Under the pieces are notes generated by a model. That model had not been told where the DNA came from. It ran no database searches and was given only the letters and a program-made list of their open reading frames with translations. A stretch of DNA of 64,000 bases from Sphingomonas cannabina (GTDB lineage Bacteria; Pseudomonadota; Alphaproteobacteria; Sphingomonadales; Sphingomonadaceae). Made by a program: the position numbers and the translations under genes. Position 1 is the stretch's first letter. Every line of letters begins with the position of its first letter. Positions 37,439-48,238 of this stretch are shown piece after piece. The stretch lies in NCBI RefSeq assembly GCF_021391395.1, contig NZ_CP090059.1:434001-498000 (forward strand). Reading direction: 5' to 3'.

Positions 37439-38209
37439 GTGATCGCCCGGGTCCTCGTCATCGCCGGCTCCGATTCGGGCGGCGGCGCCGGCATCCAGGC
37501 CGATATCAAGACGATCACCATGCTCGGCGGCCATGCGATGACCGCGATCACCGCCCTGACCGCGCAGAACACGCTGGGCGTCGAGGGGGTGATGCCGGTG
37601 CCGGCGGCCTTCGTGCTCGAGCAGATCGATACGGTCGTCGCCGACATCGGGGTCGATGCCGTGAAGATCGGCATGATCGGATCGGCGGAGACCGCCCATG
37701 CCGTCGCCGATCGGCTGAAGGGGATCGGCGTGCCGGTGGTGTTCGACCCGGTGATGGTGGCGACGAGCGGATCGGTGCTCGCCGACGATGCGACCATCGC
37801 GGCGTTCGAGCGGCTGCTCGCGGTCGCCACGGTGGCGACTCCCAACGCCCCCGAGCTCGAGGCGCTCGGCGGGGTCGAGGCGGTGCTCGCCCATGGTTGC
37901 CATCTCGTCATCAAGGGCGGCCATGTCGACGGCCCGCGCGTGATCGACCGGCTGCTGTCGCCGACCGGCCAGCTGCTGCGCGAGCTCGACGGCAAGCGCA
38001 TCGACACCGACGATACCCACGGTACCGGCTGCACCTTCGCCAGCGCGCTCGCCACCGGGCTCGCGCAAGGGAGGCCGATCGACGAGGCGTTCGCGACGGC
38101 GGTCCGGTTCGTGCGCATCGCCTTGATCAATGCGCCCGGCCTGGGCCAGGGGCAGGGGCCGATGGGACATGCGCTCGGCTACAATCCGTTCGAGGAGCTC
38201 GAAGGCTGA
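37439..38209 (+). CDS. thiD: Hydroxymethylpyrimidine/phosphomethylpyrimidine kinase
   Basis: 256 residues from GTG 37439. It phosphorylates HMP and HMP-P in thiamine synthesis. Signature VLVIAGSDSGGGAGIQADIK at the N-terminus, FDPVMVATSG, LVIKGGH and the anion-hole DTDDTHGTGCTFASALA. No other thi gene is near. The stop overlaps the rnhB start (TGATG). Confidence 0.94.
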   Translation: MIARVLVIAGSDSGGGAGIQADIKTITMLGGHAMTAITALTAQNTLGVEGVMPVPAAFVLEQIDTVVADIGVDAVKIGMIGSAETAHAVADRLKGIGVPVVFDPVMVATSGSVLADDATIAAFERLLAVATVATPNAPELEALGGVEAVLAHGCHLVIKGGHVDGPRVIDRLLSPTGQLLRELDGKRIDTDDTHGTGCTFASALATGLAQGRPIDEAFATAVRFVRIALINAPGLGQGQGPMGHALGYNPFEELEG

Positions 38210-38907
38210 TGCCGGGCCTCAAGCACGAGAAGCTGTGCCTGGCGCCGGTCGTCGGCGTCGACGAAGCGGGCCGTGGACCGCTCGCCGGACCGGTGGTGGC
38301 GGCGGCGGTGATCCTGCCGGCCAGAGGCGTGCCGCGCGGCATCGACGATTCGAAGAAGCTCACCGCGCCCGAGCGCGCGCGGCTGTGCGAGCGGCTGCGC
38401 GGCTGCGCGACCGTCGGCATCGGCATCGTCGAGGCGGACGAGATCGACCGGCTCAACATCTATTGGGCGACGATGAAGGCGATGACGCTGGCGGTGGAGG
38501 CATTGGGCTGCGCGCCCGGCCATGTCCTGGTCGACGGCAACCGCCTGCCGCGCTGGGGTTATGCCTCGACCGCGATCGTGGGGGGCGACGCGATCAGCCT
38601 GTCGATCGCCGCCGCCTCGATCGTCGCCAAGCACACCCGCGACACGATCATGATCGCCCATGCCGAATCGCATCCGCACTATGGCTGGCATTCCAACAAG
38701 GGCTATGCCGCGCCCGAGCATCTCCGGGCGCTGCGAGAACACGGACCGTCGCCGCTCCACCGCCGCAGCTTTGCGCCGGTCGCCCAAGCCGAGCTGCCGT
38801 TATCCATGCCGGCTGAGTCTTTCGTGCCACACCCCAAGGGGTTGTGGATCGAGGATTCGGACGGACTCAATATCGAGTCGCGGTCCACGAATGTTCCGCT
38901 CGGTTAA
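38209..38907 (+). CDS. rnhB: Ribonuclease HII
   Basis: 232 residues. It cuts RNA in RNA-DNA hybrids and misincorporated ribonucleotides. The active site includes VVGVDEAGRGPLAGPVVAAA (Asp-Glu), the DSKKL motif and VLVDGNRLP. It is translationally coupled to thiD. The last about 40 residues (PAESFVPHPKGLW onwards) extend beyond the catalytic core, and their DNA carries four GANTC sites. Confidence 0.95.
   Translation: MPGLKHEKLCLAPVVGVDEAGRGPLAGPVVAAAVILPARGVPRGIDDSKKLTAPERARLCERLRGCATVGIGIVEADEIDRLNIYWATMKAMTLAVEALGCAPGHVLVDGNRLPRWGYASTAIVGGDAISLSIAAASIVAKHTRDTIMIAHAESHPHYGWHSNKGYAAPEHLRALREHGPSPLHRRSFAPVAQAELPLSMPAESFVPHPKGLWIEDSDGLNIESRSTNVPLG
38815..38879. promoter_or_regulatory. Cluster of four GANTC (CcrM) sites upstream of ccrM
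   Basis: GAGTC at 38815, GATTC at 38854, GACTC at 38864 and GAGTC at 38875: four sites in 65 bp, ending 126 bp before the ccrM start. One site per roughly 256 bp is expected at random. In Caulobacter, methylation of GANTC sites in the ccrM promoter region controls its transcription. Confidence 0.6.
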
Positions 38908-38933
38908 CGACTTGGCAAGATTTTCCGTTAACC
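38902..38933. promoter_or_regulatory. Inverted repeat GGTTAACG-N16-CGTTAACC in the ccrM upstream region
   Basis: Perfect 8-bp arms at 38902-38909 and 38926-38933, one overlapping the rnhB stop. TTAACC is the half-site of the CtrA box, although the TTAA spacing (20 bp) is not the classical 7. It sits 72 bp before the ccrM ATG. Confidence 0.5.
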
Positions 38934-38968
38934 AATGTTCGCTTGACGGGTAGGAGTTCGCCCGCTGA

Positions 38969-40132
<1,164 letters not shown>

Positions 40133-40150
40133 ACCGGCTAGGGCGCCGGC

Positions 40151-41275
40151 ATGATCGACCCTGCCGAGATTCCTGCCGGTGCCCGCCTCTATCTCCGCCC
40201 CGAGCAGCTCGTCGATTCGCCGGTCGGCCGCGATGGCGAGGTGGCGCGGATCGCGGGCGGCCTCGTCTGGTGCGCGGCCTATGAGCTGATCGCGGTCGAG
40301 GACGGCCGGCGCGTCGTGCAGGCGAGCCTACCGGTGAGCCGCCTGCCGGGGATGATCGCCAACCTGCCGCCAGCGCAGGCCGAGCGGCTGCGCGAGCTCG
40401 CGCATCGCATCTCGGCCCCGCGTGCGCCGATGACGCTCGGCGAGCGCGTGCTGCGGTTCGAGCAGCCGCAGGTGATGGGCATTCTCAACGTGACGCCCGA
40501 CAGTTTCTCCGACGGCGGCAAGCATCAGGGCGATCCGGGTGCGATCGCGCGGGCGGGCTTCGATCTGGGGGTAGCCGGCGCCGCGGTGGTCGACATTGGT
40601 GGCGAATCGACGCGGCCCGGCGCGGCCACGGTGTGGGAAGGCGACGAGATCGCCCGCGTCGTCCCGGTGATCGCGGCGATGACGCCGGGCGGCACGCCGA
40701 TCTCGATCGACACCCGCAAGGCCGCAGTGATGGAGGCGGCACTCGCGGCCGGAGCGCACATGGTCAACGACGTCGCCGCGCTGCTGTGGGACGATCGCGC
40801 GGCCGGCGTGGTCGCGCGCGCCGGCTGTCCCGTGGTGCTGATGCACTCGCCCGATCCGGCCAAGGGCCCGCACGGGGACGAGGGCTATCGCGACGTGCTG
40901 ATCGAGGTGTTCGACTGGCTGGAGGCGCGGATCGAGGCCGTCGTGGCGGCGGGAATCGATCGCGCGAAGATTTTGATCGATCCCGGCATCGGCTTCGGCA
41001 AGAGCCTGGCCGACAACCTCGCGCTGCTGAACGGGCTCGGCCTGCTCCACGGCCTCGGCGTCCCGATCGTGCTCGGCGCGAGCCGCAAGCGCATGATCGG
41101 CGCGCTGAGTCACGAGGCGCCGGTCGACGAGCGGCTGGGCGGCAGCCTGGCGCTGGCGCTGCACGGCGCCCAGCAAGGCGCGCAGATCCTGCGCGTCCAC
41201 GATGTCGCCGAGACCGCGCAGGCGCTGCGGGTGTGGCGCGGCCTCAGGGACGCGGCGCTGAGCGCGGTGCGTTAG
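40151..41275 (+). CDS. folP: Dihydropteroate synthase, with N-terminal extension
   Basis: 374 residues, about 100 longer than E. coli FolP. The synthase proper starts near residue 107 (VMGILNVTPDSFSDGG), with DIGGESTRPGA, SIDTRKAAV, NDVAAL, DPGIGFGKSLADN and LGASRKRMIG, all pterin or pABA site motifs. The N-terminal extension (ARLYLRPEQLVDS, WCAAYELIAVEDG) is an additional domain that I recognise in alphaproteobacterial FolP but cannot assign a role. It starts 18 bp after ccrM. Confidence 0.95.
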   Translation: MIDPAEIPAGARLYLRPEQLVDSPVGRDGEVARIAGGLVWCAAYELIAVEDGRRVVQASLPVSRLPGMIANLPPAQAERLRELAHRISAPRAPMTLGERVLRFEQPQVMGILNVTPDSFSDGGKHQGDPGAIARAGFDLGVAGAAVVDIGGESTRPGAATVWEGDEIARVVPVIAAMTPGGTPISIDTRKAAVMEAALAAGAHMVNDVAALLWDDRAAGVVARAGCPVVLMHSPDPAKGPHGDEGYRDVLIEVFDWLEARIEAVVAAGIDRAKILIDPGIGFGKSLADNLALLNGLGLLHGLGVPIVLGASRKRMIGALSHEAPVDERLGGSLALALHGAQQGAQILRVHDVAETAQALRVWRGLRDAALSAVR

Positions 41276-41276
41276 A

Positions 41277-41600
41277 TCAAACGGGCTGGATCGGCTGAAA
41301 TCCGGTCGCGAAGGCGATCACGATGAGCAGTCCGCCTAGCACGGCCAGCACGGCCGCGGCGATCCGCAGCAGGCGGGACGCGCCGATCCAGCCGAGAACG
41401 GTCGCCGCCAGGACCAGCCCCGCGCCGACCAGCCAGCGCGAATCGCCGATCGCATGCCAATGAGCGATGCCGAACAGACCGCCGGCGAGTCCGGCCACTG
41501 ATGCGGCCAGGCGGGTCGCCGCCGGGGCGGCTGCGCTGAGGCGATAGAGCATGATCAGAGCGAAGGCGACGGCGGCGACGAGTGCGATGAAGTCGATCAT
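41277..41600 (-). CDS. Small membrane protein, unknown function
   Basis: 107 residues with four hydrophobic segments separated by short Arg/Ala loops. No conserved motif recognised. It is convergent to folP (1-bp gap) and downstream of the NtrC-like gene. Confidence 0.65.
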   Translation of the reverse strand: MIDFIALVAAVAFALIMLYRLSAAAPAATRLAASVAGLAGGLFGIAHWHAIGDSRWLVGAGLVLAATVLGWIGASRLLRIAAAVLAVLGGLLIVIAFATGFQPIQPV

Positions 41601-41649
41601 GACGGGCTCCCCGTTGGATAGACGAGCATGATGTTTCCGCCGCTGCCCA

Positions 41650-43074
<1,425 letters not shown>

Positions 43075-43220
43075 AATCCTATCCCACTGTCCCAGATCAG
43101 GTCAGCGACTTTTAGGTGCGGTTCGGTAAAGGCCGCCTTAAGCGCGTCTCGCACCGGGACTTGAGGGGCGGCGGCCGGGTGGGTAAGACGGCGGCCACAG
43201 CAGCTAGGGGATGGATGCGA

Positions 43221-43346
43221 ATGGCCGAGCAGACCGACATGAAGGCGCACGAGGCGACCTATCACGGGGTGATGGCGCTGCTGAAATGGGGCGCGCTCGG
43301 TTGCTTCCTGGTGGCGTTCGCCGTCATCCTGCTGATCGCCAGCTAA
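43221..43346 (+). CDS. aa3-type cytochrome c oxidase subunit IV-like peptide
   Basis: 41 residues: a short polar N-terminus containing HEATYHGVMALLKWG followed by one membrane helix (ALGCFLVAFAVILLIAS). This matches the small bacterial aa3 oxidase subunit IV family found as a single-helix protein in Alphaproteobacteria. A Met two codons upstream is an alternative start. The pntAA GTG begins directly after its stop, so it is the first gene of the pnt operon. The same placement is seen in relatives. Confidence 0.75.
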   Translation: MAEQTDMKAHEATYHGVMALLKWGALGCFLVAFAVILLIAS

Positions 43347-44474
43347 GTGCGGATCGCCGTCCTCAAGGAGGGGGCTGCCGGCGAACGCCGCGTCGCGGCC
43401 GTGCCGGAGACGGTGAAGAAGTTCGTCGCGCTCGGCGCCGAGATGGCGGTCGAGGCCGCCGCCGGCGAGGCCGCTTCCTATGCCGACGCCGACTATGCCG
43501 CGGCGGGAGCGACGCTGGGCTCGCGCGCCGAGGTGGTGAAGGGCGCCGACATCCTGCTCGGCGTGCAGGGACCTGATCCGGCGAGCCTGGCCGGCGTGCA
43601 GCCCGGCGCATGGCTGGTGGCGGGGCTCAACCCCTTCGGTGAGCGGGCACGGGTCGACGACTACGCCAAGCTCGGTCTCGAAGCGCTGGCGATGGAGTTC
43701 ATGCCGCGCATCACCCGCGCGCAGTCGATGGACATCCTGTCCTCGCAGTCGAACCTCTCCGGCTACAAGGCGGTGCTCGACGCGGCGGCGGAATATGGCC
43801 GCGCCTTTCCGATGATGATGACCGCGGCCGGCACGGTCAGCGCCGCCAAGGTCTTCGTGATGGGCGTCGGCGTCGCCGGGCTCCAGGCGATCGCGACCGC
43901 GCGGCGGCTGGGGGCGCAGGTCTCGGCCACCGACGTGCGTTCGGCGACCAAGGAACAGATCCTGTCGCTGGGCGCCAAGCCGATCTTCGTCGAGAACGTC
44001 GCCGGCATCGAGGGCGAGGGCTCGGGCGGCTATGCGACCGAGATGAGCGAGGAGTATCAGAAGGCGCAGGCCGAGCTGGTCTCCGGCCATATTGCCAAGC
44101 AGGACGTGGTGATCACCACCGCGCTGATCCCCGGCCGGCCGGCGCCGCGGCTCATCTCCGACGCGCAGGTCAGGGCGATGCGGCCGGGCAGCGTGATCGT
44201 CGACCTCGCGGTCGAGCAGGGCGGCAACGTCGAGGGCGCGGTCGCCGGCGAGGTGGTCGAGAAGCACGGGGTGAAGATCGTCGGGCACAGGAACGTGCCG
44301 TCGCGGCTGGCGAGCGACACCTCGGCGCTGTTCGCGCGCAACCTCTACAATTTCCTGTCGGCCTTCTGGGACAAGGATGCCGGGCGGCCGGTGCTGCCCG
44401 ACGGCGACGAGATCGGTGAGGCGATCCGGCTGACCAAGGGCGGTCAGGTGGTGAGCGCGAGGTTGACGTCATGA
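43347..44474 (+). CDS. pntAA: NAD(P) transhydrogenase, alpha subunit part 1 (NAD-binding)
   Basis: 375 residues, GTG start. This is the soluble domain I of proton-translocating transhydrogenase. MPRITRAQSMDILSSQSNLS and the NAD fold VFVMGVGVAGLQAIATARRL are diagnostic; the mobile loop region reads YATEMSEEYQKAQ. It transfers hydride from NADH to NADP via domain III (pntB) with proton flow. Split alpha subunits are typical of Alphaproteobacteria. Confidence 0.96.
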   Translation: MRIAVLKEGAAGERRVAAVPETVKKFVALGAEMAVEAAAGEAASYADADYAAAGATLGSRAEVVKGADILLGVQGPDPASLAGVQPGAWLVAGLNPFGERARVDDYAKLGLEALAMEFMPRITRAQSMDILSSQSNLSGYKAVLDAAAEYGRAFPMMMTAAGTVSAAKVFVMGVGVAGLQAIATARRLGAQVSATDVRSATKEQILSLGAKPIFVENVAGIEGEGSGGYATEMSEEYQKAQAELVSGHIAKQDVVITTALIPGRPAPRLISDAQVRAMRPGSVIVDLAVEQGGNVEGAVAGEVVEKHGVKIVGHRNVPSRLASDTSALFARNLYNFLSAFWDKDAGRPVLPDGDEIGEAIRLTKGGQVVSARLTS

Positions 44475-44475
44475 A

Positions 44476-44525
44476 CAATCCTCCCCTGCAAGGGGAGGTG
44501 GCGCGCGCAAGCGCGTCGGAGGGGT
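44476..44525. repeat. Palindromic repeat fragment, family 3-like, inside the pnt operon
   Basis: A CCTCCCCTGCAAGGGGAGG hairpin followed by GCGCGCGCAAGCGCG in the 105-bp gap between pntAA and pntAB. It could act as a processing or attenuation structure. Confidence 0.6.
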
Positions 44526-44579
44526 GTCGCCCCCTCGATAGCGCTGCGGCAAAGCGGTTGGCCGAGCAGGAGTAAGCAA

Positions 44580-44876
44580 ATGGACTTCATCTCGATCCTG
44601 TCGATCTTCGTGCTGGCCTGCTTCGTCGGCTATTACGTCGTCTGGTCAGTGACGCCGGCGCTGCACACGCCGCTGATGGCGGTGACCAATGCGATTTCCT
44701 CGGTGATCGTCGTCGGCGCGCTGATCGCCAGCGCGGCGGCGGGATCGGCCACCTCGAAATGGCTGGGCCTCGCGGCCGTCGTGCTGGCGAGCGTCAACAT
44801 CTTCGGCGGCTTCGCGGTCACCGAGCGGATGCTGGCGATGTACAAGAAGAAGGACCGGCCGGCGGCCAAGCATTGA
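44580..44876 (+). CDS. pntAB: NAD(P) transhydrogenase, alpha subunit part 2 (membrane)
   Basis: 98 residues with three membrane helices. It holds the conserved HTPLMAVTNAISSVIVVGAL motif of domain II and NIFGGFAVTERMLAMYKKK at the C-terminus. Partner of pntAA and pntB. Confidence 0.96.
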   Translation: MDFISILSIFVLACFVGYYVVWSVTPALHTPLMAVTNAISSVIVVGALIASAAAGSATSKWLGLAAVVLASVNIFGGFAVTERMLAMYKKKDRPAAKH

Positions 44877-44881
44877 TTGAC

Positions 44882-44955
44882 GTCACCCCGGCGGAAGCCG
44901 GGGTCTCAGGCGATGGGGCGATCCGGCACGAGATTCCGGCTTTCGCCGGCATGAC
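44882..44955. repeat. Palindromic repeat, family 1 variant, inside the pnt operon
   Basis: Arms GTCACCCCGGCGGAAGCCGG and CCGGCTTTCGCCGGCATGAC enclose about 22 bp in the 94-bp gap between pntAB and pntB. Confidence 0.85.
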
Positions 44956-44970
44956 GATTTGGGGGATGGA

Positions 44971-46386
44971 ATGGAACACGCAGCACCGGTGAACCCTTGG
45001 GTGGCCCTGGCCTATCTCGTCGCCGGCGTGTGCTTCATCCTGGCACTCCGCGGGCTCTCCTCGCCCGAGAGCAGCCGTCGCGGCAACCGGTTCGGCATGA
45101 TCGGCATGGGCCTGGCGGTGGTGACCACGCTCGTCACCCACGAGATCGCGAGCTTGCCCGAGATCGCGGTCGCCATCCTGATCGGCGGCGGCATCGGCTT
45201 CGTCGTCGCGCGGCGGATCGCGATGACGGCGATGCCGCAGCTCGTCGCCGCCTTCCACAGCCTCGTCGGCATGGCCGCGGTGCTGGTGGCGGCAGCCGCC
45301 TTCCTCAATCCGGAGGCGTTCGGGATCGTCGGCGCCGACGGCGCGATCCTGCCGGTCAGCCGGATCGAGATGGGTCTCGGCGTCGCGATCGGCGCGATCA
45401 CCTTCTCCGGCTCGGTGATCGCGTTCCTGAAGCTCAACGGCAACATGTCGGGCAAGCCGATCCTGCTGCCCGCGCGCCACGTCATCAATCTCGGCGTGCT
45501 CGCCGGTATCCTCGGGTTGATCGGCTATTTCACGCAGGACCAGGCGCCCTGGGTGTTCTGGACGGCGACCGCACTCGCCTTTGCGATCGGCTTCCTGCTG
45601 ATCATCCCGATCGGCGGCGCGGACATGCCGGTCGTGGTCTCCATGCTCAACAGCTATTCGGGCTGGGCGGCGGCGGCGATGGGATTCACGCTGCACAACA
45701 CCGCGATGATCATCACCGGCGCGCTGGTGGGCAGCTCGGGCGCGATCCTCTCCTACATCATGTGCCGGGCGATGAACCGCAGCTTCCTCTCGGTGATCGC
45801 GGGCGGCTTCGGCGGCGGCGACGCGGCGGCCGTCGGCGGCGGCGCGGCGATCGACCGGCCGTGGAAGCGCGGCTCGGCCGAGGACGCGGCTTTCCTGATG
45901 AGCCAGGCCGAGCAGGTGATCATCGTCCCCGGCTACGGCATGGCGGTGGCGCAGGCGCAGCACGTGCTGCGCGAGATGGCCGACAAGCTCAAGGAAGAAG
46001 GGGTGCGCGTCAAATATGCGATCCATCCCGTCGCCGGGCGCATGCCGGGGCACATGAACGTGCTGCTGGCCGAGGCCAACGTCCCCTATGACGAGGTGTT
46101 CGAGCTCGAGGACATCAATTCCGAGTTCGCGCAGACCGACGTCGCCTTCGTGATCGGCGCCAACGACGTCACCAATCCCGCGGCCAAGACCGACAAGTCG
46201 TCGCCGATCTACGGCATGCCGGTGCTCGACGTCGAAAAGGCCAAGACCGTGCTGTTCGTGAAGCGCAGCATGGGCGGCGTCGGCTATGCCGGCGTCGACA
46301 ACGAAGTGTTCTACCGCGACAACACGATGATGCTGCTCGCCGACGCCAAGAAGATGGTCGAAGAGATCGTCAAGGCGCTCGGTTGA
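44971..46386 (+). CDS. pntB: NAD(P) transhydrogenase, beta subunit
   Basis: 471 residues. Eight to nine membrane helices (domain II) are followed by the NADP-binding domain III (QVIIVPGYGMAVAQAQHVLR, HPVAGRMPGHMNVLLAEANV, VIGANDVTNPAA, KRSMGGVGYAGVDN). ATG 44971 follows GGGGGATGG. It completes the transhydrogenase. Confidence 0.97.
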   Translation: MEHAAPVNPWVALAYLVAGVCFILALRGLSSPESSRRGNRFGMIGMGLAVVTTLVTHEIASLPEIAVAILIGGGIGFVVARRIAMTAMPQLVAAFHSLVGMAAVLVAAAAFLNPEAFGIVGADGAILPVSRIEMGLGVAIGAITFSGSVIAFLKLNGNMSGKPILLPARHVINLGVLAGILGLIGYFTQDQAPWVFWTATALAFAIGFLLIIPIGGADMPVVVSMLNSYSGWAAAAMGFTLHNTAMIITGALVGSSGAILSYIMCRAMNRSFLSVIAGGFGGGDAAAVGGGAAIDRPWKRGSAEDAAFLMSQAEQVIIVPGYGMAVAQAQHVLREMADKLKEEGVRVKYAIHPVAGRMPGHMNVLLAEANVPYDEVFELEDINSEFAQTDVAFVIGANDVTNPAAKTDKSSPIYGMPVLDVEKAKTVLFVKRSMGGVGYAGVDNEVFYRDNTMMLLADAKKMVEEIVKALG

Positions 46387-46508
46387 TCCGCTCCGGAGGC
46401 ATTTCGCACGGATTCGGCGGGTGACGGGTCCATTCCGGCGGTGATGCTACTCGTCCGGATAGATGCCTTGCGGCAAACCGGAACAGAGATCGAACGAAGG
46501 GGATCGCG

Positions 46509-47459
46509 ATGAGCGAGAGCGATGCGCCTGATGTGACCTATGCCGACGCACCCACCGTCCTGCTGATCGCCGACGACACCCGTGCGGGCGGCGCGGCGGA
46601 GCGGGCGGTCGCCCTTGCCGGCGCCCGGCTGCTCGACCGTGTCCGCATTGCCGACGCGGCAGAGCGGCTGGCGATGCAACCCGCGCTCGATATCCTGATG
46701 GTCGAGTTGACCGGGATCACAGCCGATGTTGCCGACGATGTGCTCGGCCACGTCGAGGCGGCGATGCGTGAGCGCGAGCTGCGCGTGATCGTCGCGTTCG
46801 GTGAGGATCAGATCGATCTCGTCGCCGCCCGACTGATGGGACCGGGCATCAAGCTGCTGTGCGCCCCCGGCGTCGGCGATCGCGTCGCCGCGCTCGCGAC
46901 GATGCCGCAGGGCCCCGCTACGCAGATCAACGAGCCGCGCCGGGACGAGGCCGAGCAGCTCCGGATGCTCAACGCGGAGGTGGCACGGATCGCCGAGACG
47001 CTGGCGCGGCTGACGCGCGGCGAAGACGACGAGCCGGGCAGCCGTATCCGGCCGACCCTGCACGAGCCTGCGCGCGGCTACGGCATGCCGCCGGTGATCG
47101 AGACGGGCGTGACGGTGAGCGCCGCCGAGGTGCGCGGTGCGATCCGGGCGCGGCGGCTGCGCGCCAATTTCTTCGCCGCCGATCTGTTCGCCGATCCGGC
47201 CTGGGACATGCTGCTCGACCTGTTCGCGGCCGAGCTCGAGCATGTGCGCGTCTCCGTCTCGAGCCTGTGCATCGCCGCGGCGGTGCCGGGAACGACGGCG
47301 CTGCGCTGGATCGGAACGATGATCGACGCCGGGCTGTTCGAGCGCCACGCCGATCCGTTCGACCGGCGGCGCGCCTATGTCTCGCTGTCGGAGAAGGCGC
47401 GCGAGGGGATGCTGCGCTATTTCGCTGCGATCCGCCGCGCGGGCTTGGCGAGCGCCTGA
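46509..47459 (+). CDS. Winged-helix DNA-binding protein with receiver-like N-terminus
   Basis: 316 residues. The first about 130 residues (VLLIADDTRAG, LDILMVELTGI, RVIVAFGEDQ) alternate strands and helices like a receiver fold but lack a convincing phospho-acceptor. The C-terminal about 110 residues resemble a MarR-type winged helix (RANFFAADLFADPAWDMLLD, ITTALRW-like GTTALRWIGTMIDAGLFERH, RRAYVSLSEKA). A regulator is likely. Target and signal are unknown. Confidence 0.7.
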   Translation: MSESDAPDVTYADAPTVLLIADDTRAGGAAERAVALAGARLLDRVRIADAAERLAMQPALDILMVELTGITADVADDVLGHVEAAMRERELRVIVAFGEDQIDLVAARLMGPGIKLLCAPGVGDRVAALATMPQGPATQINEPRRDEAEQLRMLNAEVARIAETLARLTRGEDDEPGSRIRPTLHEPARGYGMPPVIETGVTVSAAEVRGAIRARRLRANFFAADLFADPAWDMLLDLFAAELEHVRVSVSSLCIAAAVPGTTALRWIGTMIDAGLFERHADPFDRRRAYVSLSEKAREGMLRYFAAIRRAGLASA

Positions 47460-47484
47460 GCCTGGCGTATCGAGGCCGTCCCGA

Positions 47485-47560
47485 GGGCGGTTAGCTCAGT
47501 TGGTAGAGCATCTCGTTTACACCGAGAGGGTCGGCGGTTCGAGCCCGTCACCGCCCACCA
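47485..47560 (+). tRNA. tRNA-Val (anticodon TAC)
   Basis: 76 nt. Acceptor GGGCGGT pairs with ACCGCCC, D-loop AGCTCAGTTGGTAGAGC, anticodon arm TCTCG-TTTACAC-CGAGA with TAC, T-loop GGTTCGAGCCC, and the CCA end is encoded. Confidence 0.96.
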
Positions 47561-47581
47561 TCGGCCGATCCCCTAGAGGTA

Positions 47582-48145
47582 CTAGAGGCTCCGGACCAGC
47601 CGCACCGCCCGGGCAAGCCAGGGCGGATCGGCGACGACCTGCTGCCGCTGACCGGCGCCGAGCGGGAGCAGATGGAGCTTGCCTTCCTCCCGACCGATCA
47701 GGCGGCCGAACAGGAAGCGGCCGGCGGGGCGGGGCACCAGCACGTCGCGGTTGAGCGCCTGGCCGAAGGCATCGGGCGCAAGCCGTTCGCACCAGATCTC
47801 ATCACCTGCGCGATAATCGCCGACTCCGTTGGCAACCGTGACTGCAACCATCTCCGGCGCCGGCCGCGGCGGAACGACTGTGGCGGGGCGACGGGGCGCG
47901 TGGACACCGTCGGCGCCGAGTTCGGCCGCCACCGCAACGTCAGGGCGGTCGGGAAGTGTCACCAGATCGCTCGCGTCGACGCCGAGCGCGGCGGCGATGC
48001 GATTGAGCCAGGCGACCGAGACGGTGCGGGTCCCCGTCTCCAGCCGGCCGATCGTCTGCGCGGTCGTCGGCGGCACGCACGCCCTGGCGACGTCCTCGAG
48101 CGTCATTCCCTTGGCGCGGCGGACTTCGCGGATGGCGGTGATCAT
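47582..48145 (-). CDS. XRE-family regulator with degenerate S24-like C-terminus
   Basis: 187 residues. The helix-turn-helix spans residues 1-60 (VRRAKGMTLEDVARACVPPT, IGRLETGTRTVSVAWLNRI). The C-terminal half follows the LexA/S24 layout (VANGVGDYRAGDEIWCERLA, FLFGRLIGREEGKLHLLPLG) but the catalytic Ser of the usual G-D-S-M motif is missing, so it should not self-cleave. It is divergent from the DUF6456 gene, with an AACCTATATGGTT element between them. Confidence 0.82.
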   Translation of the reverse strand: MITAIREVRRAKGMTLEDVARACVPPTTAQTIGRLETGTRTVSVAWLNRIAAALGVDASDLVTLPDRPDVAVAAELGADGVHAPRRPATVVPPRPAPEMVAVTVANGVGDYRAGDEIWCERLAPDAFGQALNRDVLVPRPAGRFLFGRLIGREEGKLHLLPLGAGQRQQVVADPPWLARAVRLVRSL

Positions 48146-48158
48146 GATCGGCTCCGTG

Positions 48159-48171
48159 AACCTATATGGTT
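48159..48171. promoter_or_regulatory. Short inverted repeat, possible operator of the XRE regulator
   Basis: AACC-TATAT-GGTT lies 14 bp upstream of the XRE start codon in an AT-rich stretch of the 93-bp divergent gap. XRE dimers bind short palindromes of this kind; assignment by position only. Confidence 0.4.
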
Positions 48172-48238
48172 TTTCCTGTTTCCTACATACTTGCCGTTAT
48201 GGCAACCCCCTCGCGCGACTCGGAACGATGGAGGGTGT

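Noticed and set aside
47485..47560. tRNA-Val as an integration site for a mobile element
   Set aside because: No integrase and no direct repeat of the tRNA 3' end is visible in the following genes.
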